Below are positions 43,506 to 52,038 of a stretch of DNA of 64,000 nucleotides, one piece after another; position 1 is the first letter of the stretch, and each line of letters starts with the position of its first letter. The position numbers and the translations under genes are program-made. Below the pieces are notes generated by a model, which worked only from the letters and a program-made list of their open reading frames with translations, was not told the DNA's origin and ran no database searches. The stretch is from assembly GCF_900176385.1 (NCBI RefSeq), contig NZ_FWXN01000005.1:124001-188000 (forward strand), read 5' to 3'. This stretch comes from Janibacter indicus. GTDB taxonomy: Bacteria > Actinomycetota > Actinomycetes > Actinomycetales > Dermatophilaceae.

Positions 43506-43886
43506 TCAGGAAGCGGACGAACGCCGCTCCGCCAGCCTCTCCAGCAGCCGCTCCTCCGCATCCGCGCCGGGCGCCACTCCCCCGGGCACCCGCACGAGGA
43601 AGACCACGCCGAGCAGCCACCACAGGCCGAGGATCACGTAGGGCTGCACGTCGAGCATCGCGGGCATCCCGGGGACGTAGAGCGCGAGCAGGCAGGCGGT
43701 GGTGATGACGGCGGCGACGCCCACGGCGATGCCGCCGGCTGCCGAGCGACCACCGACCCGCAGCGGGCGGTGCATCTCGGGCTCACGACGACGCAGCACG
43801 ATGAAGACGGCGGACACGAGCAGATAGGTGATGACGATCGACACCGAGCTCGAGTCGACGAGCCAGCCCATGGGCCCGAACATCAA
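43506..43886 (-). pseudogene. C-terminal fragment of an APC-family amino-acid permease
   Basis: About 126 codons encode three membrane helices: SSSVSIVITYLLVSAVFIVL, RRREPEMHRPLRVGG, then GIAVGVAAVITTACLLALYV and VILGLWWLLGVVFLVRV. This is the usual end of an APC transporter of 450-500 residues. The upstream two-thirds are absent, replaced at about 43880 by VapB coding sequence on the other strand. Confidence 0.75.
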
Positions 43887-44139
43887 GAACGAACGCGCCC
43901 ACGGTCTGGCGCGTCAGGCTGCCGCGGCCACGGGCAAGAGCCAGACCGAGGCCGTCGAGGAGGCGCTCATCCGACTGCTCGCGGACTACGGCATCGGATC
44001 GGACGAGCCACAACTCACGGCGAGGACCGCCCGAGTCCACAGCATCGTGCGGGCGTACGTCGACACCCCGCCCGGCCCCGAGCGCGCAGTCACCGATGTG
44101 GACGACCTCTACGACGAGCACACCGGGCTGCCCCGATGA
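43870..44139 (+). CDS. VapB-type antitoxin
   Basis: 89 residues: NIKNERAHGLARQAAAATGK and SQTEAVEEALIRLLADYG are typical VapB, and the end DVDDLYDEHTGLPR is the toxin-binding tail. The ATG at 43870 lies in sequence shared with the permease remnant, so the native promoter and ribosome site have probably been lost. Its stop overlaps the next start (ATGA). Confidence 0.75.
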   Translation: MGPNIKNERAHGLARQAAAATGKSQTEAVEEALIRLLADYGIGSDEPQLTARTARVHSIVRAYVDTPPGPERAVTDVDDLYDEHTGLPR

Positions 44140-44195
44140 TCGTCGGCTCGTCCGCGCGCGGCCCAGGCTTCCCCGCGATCACGAGTCCGAGCTGA
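44136..44195 (+). pseudogene. Front end of a second vapC, cut after a few codons
   Basis: MIVGSSA matches the VapC start MIV(D)SSA but the metal-binding Asp position is Gly. Sense is lost within about seven codons; the frame stops at 44195. The rest of the toxin is absent. Confidence 0.55.
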
Positions 44196-44203
44196 GTCCG
44201 GCG

Positions 44204-44773
44204 ATGTCGAGCTACGCAGGCGCCTGCGAGGTGTGCACCGCCGTGTGCCTCCACGCCGCCCGCCACCCCAGCGTGCGGCAGGTGGCGGAAGCCGACTGGG
44301 TGCAGATCCGCCACTGCAGCCGGTGCGGCGCGTGGTGGGACATGCAGCCCGCCAACCGGCCCGCCGTCATCACGCGGGACGAAGCTGCACGCCGGGTGCC
44401 CGACGCCGACGGCTGGATCGTCGTCGGCCCCCTGCTCGAGCCCCGCGACCCCGACGCCCTCCTCTTCGACGTCCAGCGCGTCGACGCGCACCCGGGCGAC
44501 CAGGTCGACCTGCACCGTCAGGTCGAGCTCGCGGCCGACGCCACCCTGCGTGACGTCGTCGTCACGGTGGTGGAGCCCTTCGTGTGGAGCGCGCCGCGCA
44601 CGACCTGGCTGGTCTGCGGCCAGACCGAAGGGGGCGCATGGGTGCCCCTTGCCGAGGTGGTCACCGCAGGGCCACCAGAGACGCACGGCACCCGGATGCT
44701 GTTGGCGGACAGCTCCGCTCGTGAGTTCGCGGGCGGGTCCCGTCTGGAGATCTCCTGCCTGTCGCCGCGGTGA
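44204..44773 (+). CDS. Unknown protein with two cysteine pairs
   Basis: 189 residues from ATG 44204: GACEVCTAVCLHAARHPSVR and WVQIRHCSRCGAWWDMQPAN give two Cx2C knuckles of a probable zinc ribbon. The rest (VVTVVEPFVWSAPRTTWLVC) is mixed alpha/beta. The family is unrecognised. It begins just after the truncated vapC. Confidence 0.6.
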   Translation: MSSYAGACEVCTAVCLHAARHPSVRQVAEADWVQIRHCSRCGAWWDMQPANRPAVITRDEAARRVPDADGWIVVGPLLEPRDPDALLFDVQRVDAHPGDQVDLHRQVELAADATLRDVVVTVVEPFVWSAPRTTWLVCGQTEGGAWVPLAEVVTAGPPETHGTRMLLADSSAREFAGGSRLEISCLSPR

Positions 44774-44990
44774 CGGGCGCCTACTTCCCCGCGAAGACCG
44801 CCTTGGTCACCGGGCCGCCACCGGCTTGCCCTGGGTGGTGGAGCGCTGCACCGTCCACGTCGCCTCGGCATCGTCTGTCCTGGCCGTGCTGACCGCGGTC
44901 GATCGGCTGGTGGATGTCGTGCCGAGCGATCAGGCAGCAACAGCGTCGACCGACATGTCCGCCTGACGGCCACGCCACCGTGGGCTCCGG
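44774..44990. other. Gap without a supported gene
   Basis: 217 bp. A minus-strand frame reading GPVTKAVFAGK near its left end looks like the tail of a lost gene but has no start. Nothing else is recognised. Confidence 0.4.
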
Positions 44991-45554
44991 TCACCTCGAG
45001 GACGTGAGGAACCCGCGCAGCGCCTTCGTCAGCACGGGCGAGACGAGGTAGACCATCGCCCCCACGATGAGGGCGACGTTGATCGCCGTGGCGAGCAGGA
45101 AGGGCAGGCCGAGGTCCTGCCAGATCGGGGCGACGAGCCACAGGACGATCGAGGCGAGCGGCCAGATGCCGAGCCACGTGACGACGGCCGTCTTCCACTT
45201 CGGCACCTGTGTCCCGCTCGGCACGTTCGGGCCGAGGAACCACTCGTCGATCGCGCGGAGACGACGGTGCTCGGGCTCTGCCTCCGCATGCGGGCGCATA
45301 CGAGCCAGGATCTCCCGTCGCTCGGCGGAGCCATCCCAGCGAGCCAGGTCGTCCTCGGACGCGAAGTGCACCACGACCTGGTGCTGGCCGCCCTCGGTCT
45401 CCGGCGGGATGAGGTCCGCACCGAGGAAGCCGTGGTGCCGGCGCATCAGGCCGAACATCTCCCGGACGAGCTCCTCGTACTGCTCGGCGTGCCCGGGAAG
45501 CGCCCGCCGCCGGGCGATCCGGGTGACGGCCGACTGGTTCGCACCATCAGACAC
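44991..45554 (-). CDS. Antibiotic-biosynthesis-monooxygenase-like protein with membrane tail
   Basis: 187 residues. N-terminal ABM/dimeric ferredoxin-like domain (VTRIARRRALPGHAEQYEEL, GFLGADLIPPETEGG, QVVVHFASEDDLARW), then two membrane helices (VVTWLGIWPLASIVLWLVAP; LLATAINVALIVGAMVYLVS). This soluble-plus-membrane form is common in bacteria. ABM domains of this type often bind small aromatics or haem; the role is unknown. Confidence 0.82.
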   Translation of the reverse strand: MSDGANQSAVTRIARRRALPGHAEQYEELVREMFGLMRRHHGFLGADLIPPETEGGQHQVVVHFASEDDLARWDGSAERREILARMRPHAEAEPEHRRLRAIDEWFLGPNVPSGTQVPKWKTAVVTWLGIWPLASIVLWLVAPIWQDLGLPFLLATAINVALIVGAMVYLVSPVLTKALRGFLTSSR

Positions 45555-45735
45555 GGGAGATCTCGCTCTCTCCTCCGGGCGCGGCCGCTACCGCGCCGAT
45601 CCTCCCGAGCCCACCATGGCCGGCGCCGCGGTGGGCGAGACGTTCGCCGGCAGGGAACGGCAGGCTGGGCCCGGACAACCAGGTCGCTCACGCCCGACGA
45701 GAGGAGCCCGGAGTCGTCGGCGCAGCTGTAACGCC

Positions 45736-45766
45736 TTGACCTACCGTTCCAGGTCGCAGGGAGTGC
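45736..45766 (+). promoter_or_regulatory. Possible MerR-type promoter upstream of the oxidoreductase operon
   Basis: TTGACC overlaps a dyad GACCT - 8 bp - AGGTC (45738-45755), the shape of MerR-family operators. The -10 is weak. It lies about 50 bp before the first start codon. No MerR gene is adjacent. Confidence 0.35.
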
Positions 45767-45817
45767 CCTCCAGCCGTACGGTGAGGTACCGACCCGACCC
45801 CAACGCCAAGGACTGCC

Positions 45818-46316
45818 ATGGAGACCGACATCACCCTCGTGGTCGACGGCGAACGTCGCTCGCTCACGCTCGACACCCGCACGAGCCTGCTCGACGCGCT
45901 GCGTGAGCATCTCGGCGTCACCTCGCCCAAGAAGGGCTGCGACCACGGCCAGTGCGGCGCCTGCACCGTCTTGCTCGACGGTCGCCGGGCGACGTCCTGC
46001 CTGACCTTCGCCGTCGCCCAGGACGGCGCGGAGGTGGTCACTGCCGCCGGCCTTGCCCGGGACGGGCTCCATCCGGTGCAGCAGGCCTTCGTCGACAACG
46101 ACGCCTTCCAGCGGCTTCTGCACACCCGGCCAGGTGTGCTCCGCGGTCGGGATGCTCGAAGAGCTCGAGCAGGGCAGCCCCAGCTATGTCACCGAGGACC
46201 TCACGAGCACCGCCTCCGCGGACGACGACGAGATCCGCGAGCGCATGAGCGGCAACCTCTGCCGCTGCGGGGCCTATGGCGGCATCCGCTCGGCCATCCG
46301 CGAGGTCTCGTCATGA
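45818..46316 (+). pseudogene. 2Fe-2S subunit of a xanthine dehydrogenase/aldehyde oxidoreductase, frameshifted
   Basis: The first part has the plant-type cluster motif KKGCDHGQCGACTVLLDG near residue 40. The expected FQCGFCTPGQ motif is broken after CAG at 46113: two bases (TG) are missing, which removes one Cys codon and shifts the frame. The second frame then reads GFCTPGQVCSAVGMLEELEQ, SGNLCRCGAYGG and ends at 46316. As read, the subunit cannot be made whole. Confidence 0.85.
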
Positions 46317-47302
46317 AGCCTTTCGAGTACCGCCGCTCCGAGGACGTCGCGGGCGCGATCGCCCTCGCGACGTCCGGCCCGCAGGCGCGCTATCTCGCCG
46401 GCGGGACCAACCTCGTTGACCACATGCGTCTGGGCCTGGAGTCACCGCAGCTGCTCGTCGACGTCAGCCGGCTGCCGCTCGACGGCATCGAGGACCTCCC
46501 CGACGGTGGCCTGCGCATCGGCGCCACGGTGCGCAACAGCGACCTCGCGGCCGACCCCCGCGTCCGTGAGCGATACCCCGTCCTCTCTCGTGCCCTGCTC
46601 GCCGGGGCCTCGGGACAGCTGCGCAACCTCGCCACCACGGGCGGCAACCTGCTCCAGCGCACCCGCTGCCCGTACTTCCAGGACGTGACGACGCCGTGCA
46701 ACAAGCGTGAGCCGGGCACCGGCTGCTCCGCGATCGGTGGCTACACCCGTGACCACGCCGTCGTCGGCGCCTCCAACGCCTGCGTCGCCGTCCACCCCTC
46801 CGACATGGCCGTCGCGATGCTCGCGCTCGACGCCATCGTTCGCGTCGAAGGACCGGACGGGCCGCGCGAGATCCCTCTCGACGACTTTCACCGCCTGCCC
46901 GGCGCGCACCCCGAGCGGGACACGGTCCTCGCCGCCGGTGAGCTCATCACCGGCGTCGACGTGCCGGCCACCCCCTTCGCCCGGCGCTCGGAGTACCGCA
47001 GGGTGCGCGACAGGGCCTCCTACGCCTTCGCCCTCGTCTCGGTCGCCGCGGCCGTCCACGTGGACGAAGGGAGGATCGCCGACCTGCGCATCGCCTGCGG
47101 CGGCATCGCCCACAAGCCGTGGCGGGCCCGCGCCGCTGAGGACGTGCTGCGCGGCCGGGCTCCGGACGCGGCGGCCTTTGCCCAGGCGGCCGAGGCGGAG
47201 CTCACCGACGCGACCCCGCTGCCCGACAACGGGTTCAAGATCCCGATGCTGCGCCGGACCATGGTCTCGGTCCTGCGCGACCTCACCGAGGAGGTCCGAT
47301 GA
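46313..47302 (+). CDS. FAD-binding subunit of a molybdenum oxidoreductase (PaoB/YagS-like)
   Basis: 329 residues from ATG 46313. FAD sites are ARYLAGGTNLVDHM near residue 30 and LATTGGNLLQR near 110. RCPYFQDVTTPCNKREPGTG is the Cys-bearing insertion that holds a 4Fe-4S cluster in PaoB-type enzymes. It is intact and overlaps both neighbours by 4 bp (ATGA), so it would be translated from the operon even though its partners are broken. Confidence 0.88.
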   Translation: MKPFEYRRSEDVAGAIALATSGPQARYLAGGTNLVDHMRLGLESPQLLVDVSRLPLDGIEDLPDGGLRIGATVRNSDLAADPRVRERYPVLSRALLAGASGQLRNLATTGGNLLQRTRCPYFQDVTTPCNKREPGTGCSAIGGYTRDHAVVGASNACVAVHPSDMAVAMLALDAIVRVEGPDGPREIPLDDFHRLPGAHPERDTVLAAGELITGVDVPATPFARRSEYRRVRDRASYAFALVSVAAAVHVDEGRIADLRIACGGIAHKPWRARAAEDVLRGRAPDAAAFAQAAEAELTDATPLPDNGFKIPMLRRTMVSVLRDLTEEVR

Positions 47303-49399
47303 CCGACATGATCACGCCCCGCGCGATGGGCACCGACCGGGCCCGCCACGACGCCGTCGCCAAGGTCACCGGCACCGCGCCGTACGCCGCCGACCACGAG
47401 CAGGCCGAGCGGGTGCACCTCCACCCGGTGCAGGCCACCATCGCCCGCGGCCGCATCGCCAGCATCGACACCAGCGCCGCTGAGGCGCTGGACGGGGTGA
47501 TCCTCACCCTGACGCACCTCGACGCCCCCCGGCTCGCGAGCTCCGACGACACCGAGATGCTCATCCTGCAGAGTGACGAGGTCGCCTTCCGCGGTCAGCT
47601 CATCGGTGCTGTCGTGGCGCGCACCAGCGAGACGGCCCGCGAGGCCGCCTCCCTCGTGAAGGTCACCTACGAGGAGCAGCCCGTCGACGCCACCCTGTCG
47701 GCCGAGCGCGACGACCTCTACGCACCCGACGAGGTCAACGCCGGCCACGAGACGGACACCGCGAGCGGTGACGTGGACGCTGCCTTCGAGGCGGCCGAGG
47801 TACGGCTCGAGCAGACGTACACGACGCCGATGGAGCACAACAACCCCATGGAGCCGCACACGACGGTGGCCCTGTGGCAGGAGGAGCACCTCACGCTGTG
47901 GGACTCCATCCAGGGCGCCCACACCGCGCGCTCCGCCCTCGCCCCCCTGCTCGGGCTCGAGCCGGAGCAGCTGCGGGTGCTCGCCCCCTTCGTCGGTGGT
48001 GGCTTCGGCTCCAAGGGCAAGCCGCACTCCCACGAGGTGCTCGCCGCGATGGCCGCCATGCGGCTGCCCGGCCTGTCGGTCTCCTTCTGCGTGACCCGCC
48101 AGCAGATGTTCACCCTCACGGGCTACCGGACCCCGACGATCTCCCGGGTGCGCCTCGGCAGCGACCGGCAGGGACGGCTGTCGGCGATCTCCCACGACGT
48201 CGTCGAGCAGAGCGCGACTGTACGAGTTCGCCGAGCAGACGGCCGCACCCACGCGCACGATGTACGCAGCGCCGCACCGCCGCACGACCCACCGGCTCGC
48301 GACGCTCGACGTGCCGGTCCCCTTCTGGATGCGCGCGCCCGGTGAGTGCCCGGGCATGCACGCTCTCGAGGTCGCGATGGATGAGCTGGCGATCGCCTGC
48401 GAGCTCGACCCCATCGAGCTGCGCGTGCGCAACGACACCGCGATCGACCCGGACACCGGCCTGCCCTTCACCCACCGCGACCTCGTTGGGTGCCTGCGCG
48501 AGGGAGCGCGGCGGTTCGGCTGGGCCGACCGCGACCCGCGACCGGGACGACGGGAGGGCGACTGGTTCGTCGGGACCGGCGTCGCCGCGTCGACCTACCC
48601 GGCACTGATGATGACGGGCAACGTGGCCCGCGTGACGTACGACGGCGATCGATACCGCGTGGAGATCGGGGCGACGGACATCGGCACCGGGACGTGGACC
48701 GCCCTCGCGCAGATCGCCGCCGACGCGCTCGAGTGCCCGGTCGAAGACGTCGATCTGCGGATCGGCGACAGCGACCTGCCGACGGGCAGCCTCGCGGGTG
48801 GCTCGACAGGTACCTCCTCCTGGGGCACGACCGTCGTCACCGCGGCGCGCGCCTTCCGCGAGGAGCACGGGCGCACGCCCGCCGCGGGGGCGACGACGCA
48901 GGCCGAGCAGCCGGAGAGCGATCTCACCGAGCGCTTCGCGCCGCACTCCTTCGGGGCGCAGTTCGCCGAGGTGCGGGTGCACGCCGAGACCGGCGAGGTG
49001 CGGGTGCCGCGCATGCTCGGCGTCTTTTCCGTCGGGCGGATCATCAACCCGCGCACCGCGCACTCCCAGCTGACCGGCGCGATGGTCATGGGCCTGTCGA
49101 TGGCACTGCACGAGCACAGCGTGCTCGACGAACGCTGGGCTCACGTCGTCAATCACGACCTCGCCGGCTATCACGTCGCCGCGCACGCGGACGTCGCCGA
49201 CATCGAGGCGGTGTGGCTCGACGAGACCGACGAGCACATCAACCCGATGGGCTCGCGCGGCGTCGGCGAGATCGGCATCGTGGGTGCCTCGGCAGCGGTG
49301 GCCAACGCGACCTATCACGCCACCGGTATCCGGGTGCGCGAACTTCCGCTGACGCCCGACCTCTTCCTCAGGGGCGACCCGCAGCGCGTGGCACGGTAG
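47299..49399 (+). pseudogene. Molybdopterin-binding subunit of the oxidoreductase, frameshifted
   Basis: The first frame encodes VAKVTGTAPYAADHEQAERV, VGGGFGSKGKPHSHEVL (Mo cofactor contact) and ends its sense at SHDVVEQSA near 48214. The second frame continues RLYEFAEQTAAPTRTMYAAP, FWMRAPGECPGMHALEVAMD, and GSRGVGEIGIVGASAAVANA with the catalytic Glu, ending at 49399. A two-base loss (or one-base gain) near 48211-48216 explains it. The direction of the shift is the same as in the 2Fe-2S gene. Confidence 0.85.
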
Positions 49400-49613
49400 G
49401 CGGACCGACACTCAGGCGCTCTCCTCGACGCCCCGTCGCCGGGATCTCCTGTCGCGACGCGACTGCGGTGGGCACCGCATTGCCTGCGGCCATCGAGAGG
49501 GCCGCGACGGTGGACTCGCCCACGTCGACATCGGGCCGGGCCCGCCTGGTCGTGCGCGCGGCTGGGTCGGCGCTGGTCGGCGTCCGCCACCGGGGTAGCA
49601 GCCGGTCGCGCTG

Positions 49614-49640
49614 ACTGCAGCACGACGACGGTGCTGCAGT
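49614..49640 (+). terminator. Hairpin downstream of the oxidoreductase operon
   Basis: ACTGCAGCAC and GTGCTGCAGT form a perfect 10-bp stem around a 7-nt loop (GACGACG). Confidence 0.5.
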
Positions 49641-49725
49641 CCGCTCCCTTCGCCTCAGGAGTCACCGTGGCCGCAGCTCATCGGGCCAGGCGCCCCATCG
49701 TCAGTCCCCCTGCTCGAGCCGCGTA

Positions 49726-49870
49726 ACGTCAAAGTCGACGCCCGCCTCACCGGCCAGTACCGCGTCAACGGCGGCCAGTGGCAGGACATCGCCACCGTCG
49801 CCGACCTCCAGAACGAGCCCGTCGACACCCTCGAGGTCCTCGGCACCCGCACCCGCCTAACCTCCTGACC
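49726..49870 (+). pseudogene. Duplicated 3' fragment of the secreted PKD-like protein gene
   Basis: About 140 bp nearly identical to 54909-55060: both read KVDARLTGQYRVNGGQWQDI, then ATVADLQ(D/N)EPVDTLEVLG and TRTRLTS. Differences are a few single bases and loss of 8 bp (TACACCTA-like) just before the stop. There is no start or signal peptide, so it is a fragment. Confidence 0.85.
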
Positions 49871-49930
49871 GGGCTGCCACCGAACCCGAAGTGAGCGGAC
49901 ACGGCGGAACAGCGACTGACCACGGCAACC

Positions 49931-49976
49931 GGATCTCGAGGCTTCGGCCGCGGACGGCCGCGCACCTCGATCAGCG
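49931..49976 (+). repeat. Dispersed repeat family A
   Basis: TCTCGAGGCTTCGGCCGCGG followed by GGCCGCGCACCTCGATCAGC. It matches the arms of the copies at 9034, 10481, 36278, 41911, 51081 and 53139. Confidence 0.6.
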
Positions 49977-50021
49977 TGTGGCGTCGGGAATTAGTTGCCG
50001 AGACAACCAGTTACACCGGTC

Positions 50022-51071
50022 ATGCACGCCTTCGGATTCTTGAGCTTCGGGCACTACGGCCACGGCAGCGGGCCGGGTGACCCCGACGCCGGTCAGGCCC
50101 TGCGCGACGCCGTCGAGATCGGGGTCGGGGCTGACGAGATCGGCGTCAACGGCGCCTACTTCCGCGTCCACCACTTCGCCCGGCAGGCCGCCGCGCCCAT
50201 GCCGGTCCTGTCGGCGATCGCCGCCCGCACCCGCCACATCGAGGTCGGCACCGGCGTCATCGACATGCGCTACGAGACCCCGCTTCAGCTGGCCGAGGAG
50301 GCCGCCGCCCTCGACCTGATCTCCGAAGGGAGGGTCGCGCTCGGCGTGAGCCGGGGGTCACCGGAGCCGGCCCTGCGCGGGTGGGAAGCCTTCGGCCACA
50401 CCGGTGCCCGCGATCCGCGCGGCGCCGACATCGCCCGCGAGCACTTCGACACCTTCATGTCCGCGATCCGCGGGGACCAGGTCGTCGACGCCGACCCGAC
50501 GCAGGGTCCCGCCGGCCGGCTGCGGGTCGAGCCGCACTCCCCCGGCCTCGACCGCCGCATCTGGTGGGGCGCCGGCAGCCGCGAGACGGCCGAGTGGACC
50601 GCCCGCCAGGGCGTCAACCTCATGAGCTCGACCCTGCTCACCGAGGCGACCGGCGCCTCCTTCGGCGAGCTGCAGCGCGAGCAGATCGAGCTCTACCGCG
50701 CCGCGTGGCGCGAGGCCGGCCACGACTGGGCGCCGCGGGTGTCGGTCTCGCGCAGCATCTTCCCCATCGTCAGCGACCTCGACCGGCACTTCTTCGGCCT
50801 GCAGGGCCAGGGCAGCAGCGACCAGGTCGGCGTCATCGACGGCTTCCGCTCGACCTTCGGCAAGACCTATGCCGCCGAGCCCGACGTCCTCGTCGAGCAG
50901 CTCAAGGCCGACCCGGCCATCGAGGCCGCCGACACGGTCATGCTCACCATCCCCAGCCAGCTCGGGGTCGACTACAACCTGCACATCCTCGACTCCTTCG
51001 CCCAGCACGTCGCCCCCGAGCTCGGGTGGCGCCGCAACAGCGACGGTCCCGTCGCAGCACTGCCGGCCTGA
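50022..51071 (+). CDS. LLM-class flavin-dependent oxidoreductase (luciferase-like monooxygenase)
   Basis: 349 residues from ATG 50022: MHAFGFLSFGHYGHGSG, GADEIGVNGAYFRVHHFARQ, then RTRHIEVGTGVIDMRYETPL and ISEGRVALGVSRGSP. This is the TIM-barrel FMN-binding pattern of bacterial luciferase relatives. The substrate is unknown. There is no clear ribosome site. It shares direction with the NAD(P)H-binding protein 75 bp downstream, separated by a family A repeat. Confidence 0.88.
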   Translation: MHAFGFLSFGHYGHGSGPGDPDAGQALRDAVEIGVGADEIGVNGAYFRVHHFARQAAAPMPVLSAIAARTRHIEVGTGVIDMRYETPLQLAEEAAALDLISEGRVALGVSRGSPEPALRGWEAFGHTGARDPRGADIAREHFDTFMSAIRGDQVVDADPTQGPAGRLRVEPHSPGLDRRIWWGAGSRETAEWTARQGVNLMSSTLLTEATGASFGELQREQIELYRAAWREAGHDWAPRVSVSRSIFPIVSDLDRHFFGLQGQGSSDQVGVIDGFRSTFGKTYAAEPDVLVEQLKADPAIEAADTVMLTIPSQLGVDYNLHILDSFAQHVAPELGWRRNSDGPVAALPA

Positions 51072-51080
51072 CCCCCTTCG

Positions 51081-51120
51081 GGTCTCGAGGCTCCTCGCTG
51101 CGCTCGTCGCACCTCGACCA
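51081..51120 (+). repeat. Dispersed repeat family A, best-preserved copy
   Basis: GGTCTCGAGGCTCCTCG, then CTGCGCTCGTCG, then CACCTCGACCA. The outer arms (TCGAGG / CCTCGA) and inner arms are complementary, giving a hairpin. Confidence 0.7.
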
Positions 51121-51145
51121 CCGGATCCCAACAGATAGGAACACC

Positions 51146-51790
51146 ATGAGCACCATCGTCATCTTCGGCGGCACCGGATACGCCGGCGGCAACATCGCCC
51201 GCGAAGCCGTCTCCCGCGGCCATCAGGTCATCTCCTACAGCCGCACCGCCCCGGCCGAGCAGGCCGACGGCGTCGAGTACCGCACCGGCTCGCTCACCGA
51301 CGACGCCGTCCTCGCGCAGGCCGCGGCAGACGCCGACGACCTGGTCGTGGCCACGCACGGTGCCGACGTCGGCGGCTCCCCGCTCGTCGACCACGTCGGC
51401 CGCCTCACCTCGGCCGCGATCGAGCACGGCGCGCGCCTGTCCTTCGTCGGTGGCGCCGGTTCGCTCCACGTGGCGAAGGGGGGTCCCCGCCTCCTCGACA
51501 CCCCCGACTTCCACGAGGACTGGAAGCCCGAGGCCCTCTCCCACGCCAAGGTCCTCGACGCCCTGCGCGAGGCGCCGCAGGAGCTGCGCTGGTTCTACGT
51601 CTCCCCCGCGGCCCTCTTCGGCTCCTTCGCCCCCGGCGAGACGACCGGTAGCTACCGGCTCGGTGGCGACGAGCTCGTGACCGACGCCGAGGGCAACTCG
51701 GAGATCTCCGGGACCGACTTCGCGCTGGCCTACGTCGACGAGATCGAGCAGGGCAAGCACCCGCGGCAGCGGTTCACCGTCGCCCACTGA
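51146..51790 (+). CDS. NAD(P)H-binding atypical SDR/epimerase-like protein
   Basis: 214 residues from ATG 51146 (TAGGA upstream): MSTIVIFGGTGYAGGNIARE is an N-terminal Rossmann GxxGxxG. SFVGGAGSLHVAKGGPRLLD, WFYVSPAALFGSFAPG and the end DFALAYVDEIEQGKHPRQRF are typical of the NmrA/YwnB-like group. It probably acts as an oxidoreductase or redox sensor. A strong hairpin follows. Confidence 0.88.
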   Translation: MSTIVIFGGTGYAGGNIAREAVSRGHQVISYSRTAPAEQADGVEYRTGSLTDDAVLAQAAADADDLVVATHGADVGGSPLVDHVGRLTSAAIEHGARLSFVGGAGSLHVAKGGPRLLDTPDFHEDWKPEALSHAKVLDALREAPQELRWFYVSPAALFGSFAPGETTGSYRLGGDELVTDAEGNSEISGTDFALAYVDEIEQGKHPRQRFTVAH

Positions 51791-51797
51791 GGCCGAT

Positions 51798-51837
51798 GAC
51801 CTTCGGCCCGGGCGGCGGACCGCCCGGGCCGAAGGTC
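51798..51837 (+). terminator. Strong terminator-like hairpin
   Basis: An 18-bp perfect stem, GACCTTCGGCCCGGGCGG (51798-51815) with its complement (51820-51837), around the loop CGGA, 8 bp after the stop codon. There is no T-run. Confidence 0.75.
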
Positions 51838-51911
51838 AAGATCCGGTGACGACCTCGGCGACTCGCGGACAGACAGCGCAATGTGTGCTGCGCAGTGTCA
51901 CGGTGGAGGGC

Positions 51912-52037
51912 ATGAACCTCACGACTGGCCTCATGACAGGGGCGGCCATGATCTCGGTCGCCGGCCTCCCCTTCGTCATGGCCTGGGTCGAGCAGACCCT
52001 GATGACCAACACCCGCGTCAAGCCTCCGCGGAGCTGA
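51912..52037 (+). CDS. 41-residue small membrane protein
   Basis: ATG 51912 is preceded by GGAGGGC. The product MNLTTGLMTGAAMISVAGLP then FVMAWVEQTLMTNTRVKPPRS has one hydrophobic helix and a basic tail. The start signal is good and it stands in its own gap after a terminator. It ends 1 bp from the convergent flavin oxidoreductase stop. Function unknown. Confidence 0.5.
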   Translation: MNLTTGLMTGAAMISVAGLPFVMAWVEQTLMTNTRVKPPRS

Positions 52038-52038
52038 C

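Larger units (their letters stand above)
49400..50021. other. 622-bp gap with a hairpin, a gene fragment and a family A repeat
   Basis: No intact gene. A perfect 10-bp inverted repeat (ACTGCAGCAC / GTGCTGCAGT, 49614-49640) is a probable transcript end. 49726-49870 is a copy of the end of the 54054-55058 gene. 49931-49976 is a family A repeat just before the next gene. Confidence 0.6.

Noticed and set aside
44781-44978. Short minus-strand frame ending in VTKAVFAGK
   Set aside because: No start signal, poor composition and no partner; at most a gene tail.
47020-48471. Long minus-strand frame opposite the molybdopterin subunit
   Set aside because: Antisense shadow of the real gene; Arg/Gly-rich without motifs.
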